From Larimichthys crocea (taxonomy: Eukaryota; Chordata; Actinopteri; Sciaenidae), in contig NC_040018.1 of the NCBI RefSeq assembly GCF_000972845.2, forward strand, positions 3,949,632 through 4,013,631: 64,000 bases of DNA. The letters run 5' to 3'. Of this stretch, positions 9,001 through 19,200 are shown one piece after another (within the stretch, counting starts at the first letter, position 1; every line of letters begins with the position of its first letter). Position numbers and translations under genes: made by a program. The notes under the pieces were generated by a model. That model made no database searches. It worked only from the letters and a program-made list of their open reading frames with translations, and was not told where the DNA came from.

Positions 9001-11451
9001 GTGGCAGAAGTTAACTGAAAATGTGTGTCCGTGTGTGTGTGTGCAATGTCTCTTTTTTCATTTCAGAGTTTGGTGTCAAAGCCAAAATTCTAACATAAAC
9101 ATTCTCGTCCCATATAATATACATATAAATATTTAAATATGTTACCTTAGTGGAGGAGGGAGAGCAACAAAAGCAGGTTGGTTGAGTCTCCCACTGTTTG
9201 CCCGAACATTTGGTCCTGCGTTCATAGATACGTAAAACTCTGTGTTGGACCTAAACATTTAAGAATCAAAATATGTATTAGAGTAACTCATATCGCATTA
9301 AATAAAACCAATAACATCTTACATCAATGAAACATAGAGACAAATATTAAGTAGAACAGAGTAAAACAGAAGCTTGGATGACACACAAACAACTCTTGGC
9401 TCACGCACGTGCATTAAACATAAATCAATGTATATAATTAGCAACATAAGTATGCAGACTGAAGGTGCGTGCTCTTTATTTATTTATATATTGATTGTGC
9501 ATTATGCATTTATATTCTTGAGGGAAAGCTTGACAAACACAGATGAGTAAAGAGTAATAGAAAGACTGCAATATCCACAGTTAAATTTAGACAAAACGGA
9601 AGGCACGAAACGTGAAACAGAAAAGATTTTCTCCTTATAACATCACAAAACAGGAAGAAGCAACAATTAAAGATGAAGAACGGAGCAACCGTTTTTATTC
9701 TGTGTATAGGTTTAAATGTATATATGTAGGGCTCATACCCTAAACTGATGGTGGCGTTGTAATTACTGGGGACAGTTTTCTGCCACTGGCGGACGCACCA
9801 GCCAGAGGTGGGTTTGGTGCCTTTGAAAGGTAACGAGGTAGGATGGACCAGACAGTCCTCTCCTACAGCACACAATCCAGACAAAGCTGGACAAGGACTC
9901 GGAGCGATGGCACTGAAATGAGCTCGTACCTGCAGGAAGCAGAGAGAGAAGATGACACAGTCTTGAGTGTGCAGTGACAGATTTGTTTTGACTGAGCTGA
10001 GAGCTGATGATCAAGAACCTGAGGGTCACGGTCATTATGTCTGCCTACCCATCTATGCAATTTTGGAAGGCACTGGTAATCTTTGATTTCTTTCTTTTTT
10101 CTGTTTTGTTACAGCTCACAGGGATATTAATAAACTCCAACTTTAACTTTATTGTGCCCAAGGGACCTTACGCTTCCACTCGGACAGTTATTCAGGGTTA
10201 GATCACTGAACCAGTTCAGTGTGTTACAAATATCTTGACTGTAATAACTAACTAACTAACTCATTTCTGAAGAAAAGGCAGTGTGATTGTTGGTTGTTGA
10301 AATGCTGATGCCAAACTGAATTGCTGGTCTTGATTTGTACAACCCCAATTCCAAAAAAGTCAGTTACACACTGTGTCGAAACATAAATTGGACCTGGAGG
10401 ACACAACATGCATGATTTCCAGAAGCTATTTGAATTGTGGATTTCAGTTTTCATGGTTGAACTTGCATCTGTAGATGCGGCGAGTGTTTCCGAGCCCATG
10501 TAGTAATTTCCTCTTATATGATCATGTTGGCTTTTAAATGCACGGAATGTTTTTGAGCGCCGCACAAGTTTCTCAGTCTTCTGCTGCCCAACTTTGTTGT
10601 AATGTGTTGCAGGCATGTTTATCGGTGTGATTACATTCAGCTCTTATTTACGTTACACACAGCGTACCAGCCTTTTTGTAACTAAGCTCCAACGAAGGTT
10701 GAATATTTTTTAAAGTTTTAGTTGGATTTGAAAGTTTAACGCAGCTCAACAGGTTTCAGGTGTTTCGTAAACATGACTTTATTCCGTCACGGTTACATAA
10801 TGTCTCAACGGGGGATGAGAATAGCAGTAGATAGTTGGTGTTAAACTGTCTGATCTGTCTCACATTTTCCAGGTTGACTACAAAAGGTCTAACAGAGCGA
10901 GTAATTATTTTATCCCTCAGGCCTTCACACTGTTAAACCCTCAATGACTCAGCTCTTGATTAGTTTCTTACTCACGGCTGATAGGGTTTTTAAGGTGGCG
11001 GCTAAAACATTTTGTTGTTGTCATTTGATTGACTCATGTTTTATGTATCATCACCTGGCTGCAAAACAAATTCAAGTGGATGATTGGTTTGAATAAGACC
11101 ATTAAATAACGTATTAACGGATTACAATAAATCTGAGTTTCACAGTTAATTAACTCACTTTATTTTAGGTTCTATGTTACTTTTTCTCTTGCAGGCAAAA
11201 ACATTTAAACTTTGAATTATCATAAATAACTTTTAAACTGCACAATTATAGTTTGCATTTGTTCACAGATTATAGATAATATATGTTTAGACTTGTAGAC
11301 GCTGTGACAGAAAGCTCACTGTTTTTCCTCCAGTGCTGTCCAGGGGCACGACATGGACTGTCAGCCCCAGAGAAGAGGCTTCACAGGCTGGGCCTAACAG
11401 GAACAGAGTCAGGCCCTGCAGCAGGATCCTCAGTTTGTATCTAACCAGCAT
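1..11451 (-). CDS. ZP-domain secreted/membrane glycoprotein gene, 13 coding exons, 3' end outside window
   Basis: Spliced minus-strand gene. Coding exons: 11451-11320, 9929-9739, 9250-9146, 7245-7107, 5746-5596, 5463-5331, 4619-4467, 3975-3938, 3717-3551, 2553-1949, 1876-1777, 660-381 and 34-1 (continuing). All introns are GT-AG and all phases agree, giving an open frame of 742 codons. Residues 1-25 look like a signal peptide. Residues 45-345 form a Cys-containing extracellular region that I do not recognise. A ZP-N domain starts near residue 348, with its four cysteines in KC (351), SPTC, TGCGT and LAC (436). ZP-C follows, interrupted by a Ser/Thr/Asn-rich insert (about 497-562), and ends near CPDIC (657-661). 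A Thr-rich stalk (about 690-730) follows. The ZP module is a polymerisation or dimerisation domain of extracellular proteins (uromodulin, tectorin and egg-coat types). The membrane anchor or GPI signal would lie left of base 1. The exact orthologue is unknown to me. A possible untranslated first exon ends at 11669 (donor gtaggt) and joins an acceptor at 11477/11478. Confidence 0.85.
381..660 (-). CDS. ZP gene exon 12: ZP-C end and Thr-rich stalk
   Basis: This exon encodes residues 639-731. MYVRCTVNLC followed by LKCPDIC gives the last ZP-C cysteines (643, 648, 657, 661). After about 25 residues comes a run of Thr/Ala/Pro built from ACT/ACC codons (on the plus strand, a GTA/GTG trinucleotide repeat at about 409-500). 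This looks like a mucin-type O-glycosylated stalk. Donor gtaaga. Confidence 0.82.
661..1776. other. ZP gene intron 11, with two interspersed-repeat fragments
   Basis: This intron contains no coding evidence. Bases about 738-950 match (reverse strand) the 3' part of a very common teleost repeat, with the pattern GCTTTGAGCTAAAT and repeated CATGCTAA words. Its other parts occur at 33.3-33.8 and 41.4-41.9 kb. Bases about 1255-1560 match 54250-54560 (see that entry). Confidence 0.6.
1255..1560. repeat. Dispersed repeat, copy 1 of 2
   Basis: This is clearly similar to 54250-54560: shared words include CTGGGTGCTCAAA, GTCATGAATGGA, AAACATGTTTATT and GGGGACTTATGG in the same order and spacing. It lies in an intron of the ZP gene. 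The family is widespread in fish but I cannot name it. Confidence 0.7.
1777..1876 (-). CDS. ZP gene exon 11: ZP-C
   Basis: This exon encodes residues 605-638, including VITTKTTSKVYRLDLSNLE, the strand that precedes the YVRC strand in ZP-C domains. The acceptor is tttcag. The donor gtctgt is weaker than the others but gives the phase-0 join to exon 12. Confidence 0.7.
1949..2553 (-). CDS. ZP gene exon 10: end of ZP-N, start of ZP-C, Ser/Thr-rich insert
   Basis: At 605 nt this is the largest exon (residues 404-604). It carries ELVYTNTL and LPLACRIPG (fourth ZP-N Cys, C436), then FGEIRVWIELHMPG (expected first ZP-C strand). A basic RVRR follows at 493-496, then about 65 residues rich in Ser, Thr and Asn with several N-X-S/T sites. 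The ZP-C strand LDLHVMSNCSIDRAEM (C575) and a further C587 close the exon. The acceptor is ttccag and the donor gtcagt. Confidence 0.85.
2554..3550. other. ZP gene intron 9
   Basis: This intron contains a TIR-bounded MITE (2709-3021). The remainder is AT-rich with no recognised element. Confidence 0.5.
2709..3021. mobile_element. TTAA-flanked MITE (piggyBac-like)
   Basis: The element is 313 bp with terminal inverted repeats TTAAAGGTCTAGTAGTGTG at the left and (reverse complement) TTAAAGGTCCAGTGTGTG at the right. It sits in TTAA at both ends, as piggyBac insertions do. The interior (CTACTGTAGAAACATGGC, TTGCAACCAACTGAATA) matches a high-copy fish family I remember. It is non-coding. Confidence 0.7.
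3551..3717 (-). CDS. ZP gene exon 9: ZP-N domain
   Basis: This exon encodes residues 348-403. It has the ZP-N signature: LKCEKTEMTLVLP, then LNELQLNSPTCPV, then ISLTGCGTK, i.e. cysteines C1, C2 and C3 with typical spacing. Donor gtaac, phase 0. Confidence 0.85.
3938..3975 (-). CDS. ZP gene exon 8: 38-nt micro-exon
   Basis: This micro-exon is too short to appear as an ORF. The acceptor is tttccag and the donor gtaagg. It encodes S/LQSEPRCMWLYQ (residues 335-347). It is needed: exon 7 leaves 2 nt and exon 9 expects 1 nt, and only the 38-nt version (not the alternative acceptor 7 nt further in) restores the frame. It supplies one Cys (R-C-M) just upstream of ZP-N. Confidence 0.7.
4467..4619 (-). 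CDS. ZP gene exon 7
   Basis: This exon encodes residues 284-334, with the patterns VVGPPELYRFGFKTIGPLA and LLPICFVANTK. The acceptor is tttgcag and the donor gtaggt. In ZP proteins such a segment ends just before the Cys-rich stretch that leads into ZP-N. Confidence 0.75.
4809..5256 (-). mobile_element. hAT element remnant with transposase C-terminus, perfect 8-bp TSD
   Basis: The element is 448 bp, begins CAGTGGTTCTTAACCT and ends with its inverted copy. It is flanked on both sides by the identical 8-mer GTCTACAT (4801-4808, 5257-5264), the target-site size of hAT elements. The minus strand encodes about 60 residues of a hAT transposase C-terminal dimerisation region (FVTTYLCEQSFSRMLDIKT, then NDMRLALAKVKPRI). 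It lacks the catalytic DDE region and so is non-autonomous. It lies in the intron between exons 6 and 7 of the ZP gene. Confidence 0.92.
5331..5463 (-). CDS. ZP gene exon 6
   Basis: This exon encodes residues 240-283: a short acidic, Ser/Thr-containing linker (VEESTTSCSDEP), then the strand-like stretch LKININFMSDLE. The acceptor is ttacag and the donor gtacgt. Confidence 0.72.
5596..5746 (-). CDS. ZP gene exon 5
   Basis: This exon encodes residues 190-239. It starts with EKCMLTFTGNAPAGQYFIYL and continues with AEDLIPVPKISH. It looks like the second half of the domain begun in exon 4: a beta-rich fold with one Cys. Donor gtgagc, phase 1. Confidence 0.78.
5747..7106. other. ZP gene intron 4
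   Basis: This intron is AT-rich. It contains an interstitial telomere-type repeat (6242-6275) and a short TG/TA-rich stretch at about 6770-6830. No coding evidence was seen. Confidence 0.5.
6242..6275 (+). repeat. Interstitial telomeric repeat (TTAGGG)5
   Basis: Five perfect TTAGGG units plus a partial sixth lie inside an intron. TTAGGG is the vertebrate telomere unit. A short related GGGTTAGGGTTAGG word occurs near 60471-60484. Confidence 0.95.
7107..7245 (-). CDS. ZP gene exon 4: DLDGDKVRCRF segment
   Basis: This exon encodes residues 143-189. It contains the pattern NCPHHFHLSVKDLDGDKVRC and further cysteines (GEC, LDC). The D-D-G-D/RCR pattern resembles N-terminal repeats I recall from uncharacterised fish extracellular proteins. 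That resemblance is a memory-based inference and is not proven here. Donor gtgagt, phase 0. Confidence 0.78.
7246..9145. other. ZP gene intron 3
   Basis: At 7460-7620 this intron holds a fragment of a dispersed fish repeat (GACAGAGCCAGGCTAGCTG; a related copy is at 63410-63510). A short TG run lies near 9030. No other recognised feature. Confidence 0.5.
9146..9250 (-). CDS. ZP gene exon 3
   Basis: This exon encodes residues 108-142, including the patterns FYVSMNAG and FVALPPPLR. The acceptor is tttag and the donor gtaac. Both boundary phases (2 in, 2 out) fit exons 2 and 4. Confidence 0.72.
9739..9929 (-). CDS. ZP gene exon 2: Cys-rich extracellular segment
   Basis: This exon encodes residues 45-107. 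The acceptor is ctgcag and the donor gtatga. It contains five cysteines (CPALSGLC, EDC, GWC region) and an NAT glycosylation site near its end. The family of this segment is not recognised. Confidence 0.75.
9930..11319. other. ZP gene intron 1
   Basis: This intron contains one MITE (10338-10680). The open frame on the minus strand at 10248-10616 lies mostly inside that element and is not a gene. The rest is unremarkable AT-rich sequence. Confidence 0.5.
10338..10680. mobile_element. MITE, TACAACCCC family
   Basis: The left end is TACAACCCCAATTCCAAAAA. The right end, read inverted, is TACAAAAAGGCTGGTACG, followed by CTGTGT on both sides. This gives an imperfect TIR pair around 343 bp. The same terminal sequence bounds elements at 54574-55386 and 57582-59456. 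Confidence 0.6.
11320..11451 (-). CDS. ZP gene exon 1: signal peptide
   Basis: This exon has 44 codons starting at the ATG at 11451, with donor gtgagc after base 11320, phase 0. The N-terminus has basic residues (R4, K6, R8), then a hydrophobic core (ILLQGLTLFLLG), then a small-residue region (PACEASS) suited to signal peptidase cleavage. I chose this ATG because it places the hydrophobic stretch at the N-terminus and the exon joins in frame to exon 2. Confidence 0.75.
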
Positions 11452-14400
11452 CTCAGCTCCTCAATCAGACAGGTAGTCTGAACCTTTGGGAAATAAGCAG
11501 ACACAGAGCATTTTAAAGTTGCTATTTTCAACACATATTAAGCTCAGTGATCCATCATGTTGCTCTTACACTACAATAAAGTTAGATTCGGTGACAAGTA
11601 CAATTAGACTTTTTTATGCAATTTACATATACAGTATTACCAATTAATCAGTAGAATGTAAGACCTACCCAGCATGAGTGTTGTGTTGTTTGAAGTCTGT
11701 GAGAGAGACTGTGACAAGAATGTTATGGAAACATTCAGTAAATGTTTTGCAAAGGTTGTCAGAAAAGTATAAGAGGCTGCTGACTGATGTGAAGATTACG
11801 ATTGTCAGGGAACTGGTACCCCTGCATTTTGTTGTAATGTGTAATTAGTGACGCCTGATGCAGGTGAGTTCGAAAGGTTGAAATAAAAATAGAAGTAAGT
11901 ACTACAAGGTACTACTGAATATAAAACATACTTTATACATGCAAGTTTTAAACATTTCAAATACTAGTTAACTAAATGTATATAAGTGTAATGAGGCAAA
12001 CGTGCTTCATTATACCAAGTATACTAAGTTTTTTTTTATTGTTGTAACAGTTTTATATGTAAAACTAATTATTATTTTCATTATGGATTAATCTGCTGGA
12101 TATTTCGTCATTATTCTATTGATTGTTTGGTCTTTACTTAAAACTTTTAAACTTTACAAAACTTTAAACTTTAAAATAGAACTGATATAATTACAGAATA
12201 TTAGAAATACCATCAAAGTTACGCAGACCCAACAGTCCAAATCTCAAAATGATTAATGAAAAGTATTAGAATTAGCAGGAAAAGCAACAAATCTTCACAT
12301 GTGAGAACCATGAAATGTTTTTACATTAGAAATGACTTAAACGTTTCAAAGTAGTACTTTCAATTGACTATGTGAATAATCAACTAATCGTCTCAGCTCT
12401 ACTTCTATATAATTGTGTGTTGAAGTTTTAATTTGTAACAAAGCATCATATTCTATAAACAATTCATATGCATATGGATCATAAACTTATTTATATATTT
12501 ACAGTGTTTTCTTCTAATAGAATGAAAAGTAAAGCCTTAAGTAAAGTACATGCAAGTCATGGTTGTACTTAAATACAGTACTTGAGTTTTCCACCACAAG
12601 GTCACAACACACTGAACAATTTGATGTATCGTTGAACTGCAGAATAATCTGATTACTAAAGATTCACCAAGATACTACACTCAAGATTTAAACAAAGGGA
12701 GCATTAAAAACGTATCGTTATTGCTGAAACACAGAACAAAGCAGCCAGATTACTTCTTTCCGTGCTGTGTGCGAGATGCATAAACGTTTATCTTGGTTAC
12801 CGCTGGAGACTAAAATAAAATCTCATTTGCCTCACTTATTTTGTGAAAAAAAAGAAAAAAAAATAGTACATACTGTTTTTTGACATTAGTATATAACACA
12901 TCCAACAAGTCCAAAAACAAATTGTACGATGAGAACTTTTCTTTACAGAATCTGCTACAGATCAAAAACAAAAAATCTCACATAGATGCTATTTTTTGTT
13001 ATTGTTGTTTCTTATTTTGATTTATTTTTTACAGTTTGATGCTGTCTGTTGCTTCTATTATAAGTTATATTGCAGGTTCTTGTCTTTATTGATACTGTGT
13101 GATGTGAAATTGTTGTTATTTAATCATTGTTGATTTTGGGTGGAGCCCAGAAAGACTGGGGACTACTGTAGCGTAATCTAACGTAGATCCAAAAAAACGA
13201 ATAAAGTCTGAGCCGATAACGTAGCAGCGTTAAGATTAAGTGTGATAGTTAAAACAGTCATAGGTAGTAATTGGTGCCACTCAGATTTTGGATCTGGATT
13301 TTGGAAGGAGCATGCTATTATTATTTTAATTAGATAAAAGATATTTATCTTTTCACTGATGGAACAAATTTCATTTAAGACAGTAGAACAAAGAGCAACT
13401 GGCACAGATGATGATAAAGACAATGAATGCATTGACTGGAAACACACCTGGCCTTCTGGCTGTTTTGCATAGTTCTTTCTGCAAATTACATTCCTGAATC
13501 TTTAATAAACCCTCAGAGCTCTCTGTCTGTGTGTACAGAATGTTCCAGAGGACGATTAAACAAAGAACAACAACTATAAAATGACTTCCATACCAGCCTG
13601 AACTACTCATCACGTCTAACTAATAATGATATTACTTTTTGAAGGATGAAGGCAGACTTGGATCAACAAATGATTAAACAGAGGTCAACACACGAGGCAA
13701 ATATGAACACATGTAGTACATACAACTACAATTAAGGTTTATGAATGAGCGTCTACTTTGTGACCACGTTTTTCTCCATTTCACAGCCGTCTTTTTGGCC
13801 ATTTTCTCATATTTCATCACAGATTTGTTAAATTTCCGAGTGAAAAAAAAAAATCAGATTTGGTGTTTCGAGTGGTTAAATCCTGAATTTTAAATACAAT
13901 CTCAGCTCTCCATCTCTCTGTAAATGATCTTTGTCTCTCTGATTGTTGGCTTTAAATGTCTGTATGTTCTTCCAACAGACGCCAGTGTGACTTTTTTCTA
14001 TTTATTGCTCGTCTCCCCTTCTGTATATGAGCTGCTGTAACAATCAGTTCTGTTCTCTTCTTACATTCTTAGCCAATGACTGACAGGACGTTTCAGACAG
14101 AAACAATCCATTAATGGTTCAGAAACTTGTTGATTAGGACTTTTATGTTGCCTCTCTTAACGTATTATCTTTTTAATCACTTCTTCCAAATTTAAATGAC
14201 TACAAATACAACTTTTTATGTTGTATTGTCTGTGTTATTGCTTATCCTCATCTTTAATGTTTTCTTTTATAGTTTACTGTGGCAGACTAACTAATATTAG
14301 TATATCCGACACTGCGGGCCCTGAACCAGCCGGAAAAATGGTCTCAAGTGAAGTTTCATTTAAGACATCCTTATTATATGCAGTTTAAATTATTAAAATT

Positions 14401-15659
14401 AAACTTTAGGTCATCCAGCTTCTGTTTCTAGAAAAATAAGACAAATACAAGCACTGTATTGGACTTGTGATATTTCTATTATTTATCTTCGTTTACATTA
14501 GGTAAGGTTGACAGAACAACAGGGGCCCATTGTATATTTTTGCCCAGAGCCCAGTTAGCAGGTTAAAATTAATTATTTAATCAGAAGTGTGGTGTTTATA
14601 TATTATTGGGGAATGTACTACATGTTATAACACTTTAATGTGATTCTAACGGTAAGATGGTCTAATGTTTGAGAAGAACTGGTTTAAACTTTATTACAGA
14701 GCTGAACAGCTCACGTTGTTTACTTTTGTTCTCAGGTTCAAAACTGGAACTAACACATTTCAGGAGCATGAACGACTTTCAGGTATGCAGAACTTTCAAT
14801 GCAAGCGGTTAAGAAGGAAAAAAAAGTCACAGCCTCAGTTACAAAACAGTGGTTTAACGTATTAAACCTGTTTAAACATGACAATTTAAATAGATTTCAC
14901 TATTTACTGCTGTGTTTTAATTAGTATCACGTTCCTGATTCAAATCTGCATCTTTAAAAACACAAGAAATCCTGTTCTGCATATTTTGAAGTTTCTGTCA
15001 AAAACATTTTGCATTACACCATCATGTTTAGTTAAATCATCACAGAAAGCTTGGTACATTAATCACAAGAAAGTCTGTTAAAGACCACCAACTACACACT
15101 TATAACATAAGTGTTTACTCAAGTTGTAAATGGCAAAAAAAATGAGTATTGATATCGTAACTGATCCAGTTGGCCAACTTTGTTGCCAACTGGTAGTCTC
15201 AAATCTACAATACACTGCAACGCAGCCAGCAAAATGGAAACCATACACTTCCAACAAATAAGTTAACTAAATCCAATTACTGTAACACACCTGCCACGCA
15301 GTCTTTCAAAAGTGTTAAGGCCCCTACCTGATGTTGAGGTTTTTGTCCGGCATGAAACAAGTGAGCTTATGGAAAAGGTGTTGCTCTATATAACACCGTC
15401 AGAACAATAAGGTGTAGTAGCGCTAATTTTGAGCACAGCTGGAATGGAGTTAAACTGGCTTGACCAGAAACCAAAAAAAAGGAGGCATGACGAAAGTTGT
15501 ATGACAAGAAGCTGCCATTGTGGAGAAAGACAATCCCAGTTTGCCACAACCCAAACACCTTGTATAGCTTATCAAATGCATCGTTTGTGTGCAATGTTGT
15601 AAAAAAACCCAAAAACAAACACTGATAGGCTAAAGAACAGAAGTGCAGAAAGACAACAA
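11452..15659. other. Intergenic region between the ZP gene and taldo1
   Basis: About 4.2 kb of AT-rich DNA separates the ZP gene start from the taldo1 3' end. The first 250 bases probably hold the ZP gene 5' UTR and promoter (candidate untranslated exon with donor gtaggt at 11668). Bases about 12735-13165 look like a decayed LINE 3' end. The remaining ORFs (e.g. 13178-13613, 14665-14865) have no recognisable domain, splice support or biased composition. Confidence 0.5.
12735..13165 (+). mobile_element. Possible decayed LINE reverse-transcriptase 3' end
   Basis: The plus strand reads QNKAARLLLS and, after a shift, RLSWLPLETKIKSHL. This resembles the C-terminal reverse-transcriptase region of fish LINEs (QNRAAR ... 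LxWLPLxxRIxxH). It is followed by AT-rich sequence. Frames are broken and the assignment is tentative. Confidence 0.35.
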
Positions 15660-15679
15660 AACACCTGTAATGACAGACT

Positions 15680-15689
15680 TTTATTTATT
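15680..15689 (-). promoter_or_regulatory. taldo1: taldo1 polyadenylation signal
   Basis: On the minus strand two overlapping AATAAA hexamers (AATAAATAAA) lie 484 bases past the taldo1 stop codon. A 3' UTR of about 0.5 kb (16172 to about 15660) is predicted. Confidence 0.65.
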
Positions 15690-16172
15690 CAAAGAGTAAA
15701 ACGTTATATTCTGTGGAATGATGGTGCAATGGTCTTCATCAAGTTCTGCCCTCAACCTTGTCCAAATGGTGTTAATAGCAAAACGGTGGTCCTTGCCTGC
15801 CGAAAAAGTGCTCACGGTTCTTTCTAGTAGTCACATGATATTATAACTAACAAGACTTAGTCTCATTAAAACATTTTTTCCTGCAGGTTTCCCCCTCCCT
15901 TTTTCTGGTCAAATTTCTAGTAAATATTTTACAGCAGCTCAACACCCACATTAGCATCGATTTATGTTTGGTCAGAAAACAGACGGTCCTAGCCTAAAAA
16001 GGAGAGGTGTCCATTGAGGAGGGAGGTCCCTTCAGTTTGGTTATGTGCAGATAGGGAATGCCTTCTGGTGCCTTGGGGTTTTACCCCCTAGGGTAAGTTG
16101 GGGACAAAGAAAAGCAGCCTCTGAACTCCAAAGATTTCCTGTCAATGCGGCTGGAGGTGCAAAATCTGTCCA

Positions 16173-16205
16173 TTACTGGCCGTTTTTCACGCTGAGGATT
16201 TTCTC
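16173..16205 (-). CDS. taldo1: taldo1 exon 8: last 10 residues and stop
   Basis: This 33-nt coding piece reads [10 protein letters not shown] then TAA, too short for an ORF scan. Acceptor atcacag. The C-terminus matches the vertebrate family in length. Confidence 0.93.
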   Translation of the reverse strand, partial: EKILSVKNGQ

Positions 16206-19200
16206 CTGTGATTTAAAAACAAAAAAAAACAAAAACAAAAAGTCAGTGTACAAAACTCAGGAAAGGTCTTCCGTAAATAAGAATTTCTATACAGATAGTA
16301 CATTAGTAAAAGTGTATAAGTAGCCCAGTGTTCTTACTTTGATCATGGTCTCCAGCTTGATGGCGTCAGCAGCAAACTTGCGGATGCCATCAGACAGTTT
16401 CTCCACAGCCATGCGGTCCTCGTTGTGCTCCCAGCGGAAAGCCTTCTCATCCAGGTGGACCTTCTCCAGATCACAGTCCTTAGCTACAAAAAACAAACCA
16501 TCAGAAACCAAAGAGGGAAAACGTTTTTACGGATTCTTGAAAATAACAGATTTTCGTGTCTCACCGTTTATAAAGAACATTTCATGCGAGGTGCATAAAA
16601 TGCTTTTGTAAGATCATTTCTCTTCCAGAGCCTCCTTTTATTTTAACAAACATTACAGACTTATTATGTCCTTGAGAGATGGATAAGTAATTCAGGGGAT
16701 GACACTGCAGCAAAGGACCCAATTTGGCCTCAAAGCTGGAGGTCGGCCGATAAATAGTTTGACAGCCGATTCATCGGCTGAAAGTTAATGAGGGTGGGAT
16801 TTTTTATTTATTTATTTATTTTTTTTAAAACAGCGAGCATTTCAGTTACACTACTGTACCTTTCTCCACGTTGAGCATCTCTTCGATGGTGCTGTGGTCC
16901 TGGCTGAGCTCTCCAAGCAGCCCAGGGGAGATGGTGAGCAGATCGCAGCCTGCCAGGGCTTTCACTTGACCTGTGTTTCTGAAGGAGGCACCCATCACCA
17001 CGGTGCTGTACCCAAACTTCTTGTAGTAGTTGTAAATCTTTGTCACGCTCAGCACGCCTAAAAAAGAAAAAGACACATTTACATTTGGCTGAGGCCACTG
17101 TGTTCTTTGCATACTTTATTTTCTTCATCTCTCTTGACGATGACTGCATAAATGTTTTCTCAGCGCTGACTGGCTCAGAAATAAAAACACTAACTGCAAA
17201 ACACTGGACTGTATTGTTATTTTACCTTCAGTTTTTTTTGTATTTATAACTGCACATCAGAATTGTTATTCCAAATAAAGTGATGAATTATTTGTGATCA
17301 AATTCAACCTCAAACGACATCTGCTATATTTTTGTGCTGCAGCATTCCCCAGATTGGAATATTTGTTTCCTGGTTCAAACCTGGTGCTCTGGTATCAAAC
17401 TGTCGGTATGCGATGATGGAGAAAACACATCAGCGTCACACTAGGGTTAAACACATCTACACATAGCCAGCAAACAACCTGGCAAAGGCAGATGACATGA
17501 GGAACTGAAAGACGTCTATTCAAGAGCCTAACACGGCCAAATCTGAAATTTGAGCCATTACACTGATGATGTGATTAAGGAGGAAAGAATATGAAAGCGG
17601 CCTTCCATACCTGGGTCTTCGTGTGGCTCGTAGCTTTTGCGGTCTGTGTTCTCCTTGTACCAGTCGAGGATGCGTCCAACGAAGGGCGATATAAGCGTCA
17701 CGTTCGCCTCTGCGCAGGCTACAGCCTGAGCGAAGGAGAACAGCAGCGTCATGTTGCAGTGAACACCGTGCTTCTCCTCAAGCTCCCTGCACAAAAATAC
17801 ATTTTATTTAAAAAATAAATACATTTAAAAAAAAATTAAAAAAAGACTAATCTAATCATGCTTCTCATTCCAGCCAGAACTTCCTCAAAGACAGAACAAC
17901 TAACCACAGAATATGGATTTCTCGTGTTGCATACTTTGGTTCAGATAAAGTTCAGTCTAGGTGGAGTTAATAAGTTTTGATATTTGTACCAAAACTCAGG
18001 TATTACAGAGACATTCATATATGTAGAGAGGTTTGAGTCCATGTGCATCCTCCGATACAGTCACTTATTCTTATCCTCACGTCGCCAATAGACTCTTCAA
18101 CCTTTGGCAATGAAGCAAAACGTGTCTAAATGTTTTTGTGAAGTCCACGACCCCTCAGGTCATCATCTGTGACATTTTCATTAGCGCCCAATGAGAGTCA
18201 TTTTGTACACTTACCACTTTGGGAAAATGACTGAGGTGACGTGCATGTACAGCAACAACAAGTGTACTGTCTGCACTCTGACCAGTTTAACACACGTCAG
18301 TTCATAAAGCGGTCTCTCTAAAAACTATGTGCCTCGAGTGTCACAAGGAATACTTCATTCCTCAAAACACACAGCGACTACTTACTGAGTCTTGAGCTAA
18401 ATATACATCTGTGCGGATATTAGTTTGTTGGGTAGTTAGAGCATCTCGTTGTTGTTGCAGATAATGTGGGGCCTTGAGAAATGACCGACCGCATCAGATA
18501 CACAACGACAAGATTGGTGTGCTAAAAACTTATGTTAAATATTTATTACATACCAATTATAAAGACCATCAATAGATTAAAAAAAAGGTTTACCACAGTG
18601 TTGACACTAAAGTTGACACTGTTGCTCAACGGCTACCTGTAGCAACCGGCATTAAATTCAAATCCCTTCCCTACAAAAAGTAGTCTCAGTTCTAATGAAG
18701 TGCCACAGTCTGGGAATCTCTGACATCTGAGATTATGATAAATTACTAAACACATACTTGACAGACTGTAGGCGAGCATAACTAACGTATACATTACTTA
18801 CTTGCCAGCCTGAATTCCCTCCCATGTTGATGACAGCTTGATGAGCACCCGCTCTTTGTTGATGCCTGCCTCTTTATAGAGCCCAATGAGCTTCAAGGCT
18901 TTGGCAACCATTTCATCTTTATCAAAAGACAGCCTGTTGGAAGAGAAACAACACAACCATTAAGCATTTATAACCATCAATTAAGCAAAACACACAGGAA
19001 ATTTAAATAATTCTAGATACTGTGAACTCTTGCACATTTCTGCACAAAACTTTACAACCATTTCATCTTAAAACATACCGTACATATTTATATTGTTGAT
19101 TTTTTTATTCCAATTTTTTTTTTTACATGTATTACTTAATGTTTGTTATGCAGCAAAAACACCAAGACCTATGCCTTTTATGTGAAAACCTGATTCTGAT

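Noticed and set aside
13178..13613. Two overlapping hydrophobic ORFs between the genes
   Set aside because: No conserved pattern. They lie next to a decayed LINE and use poor starts.
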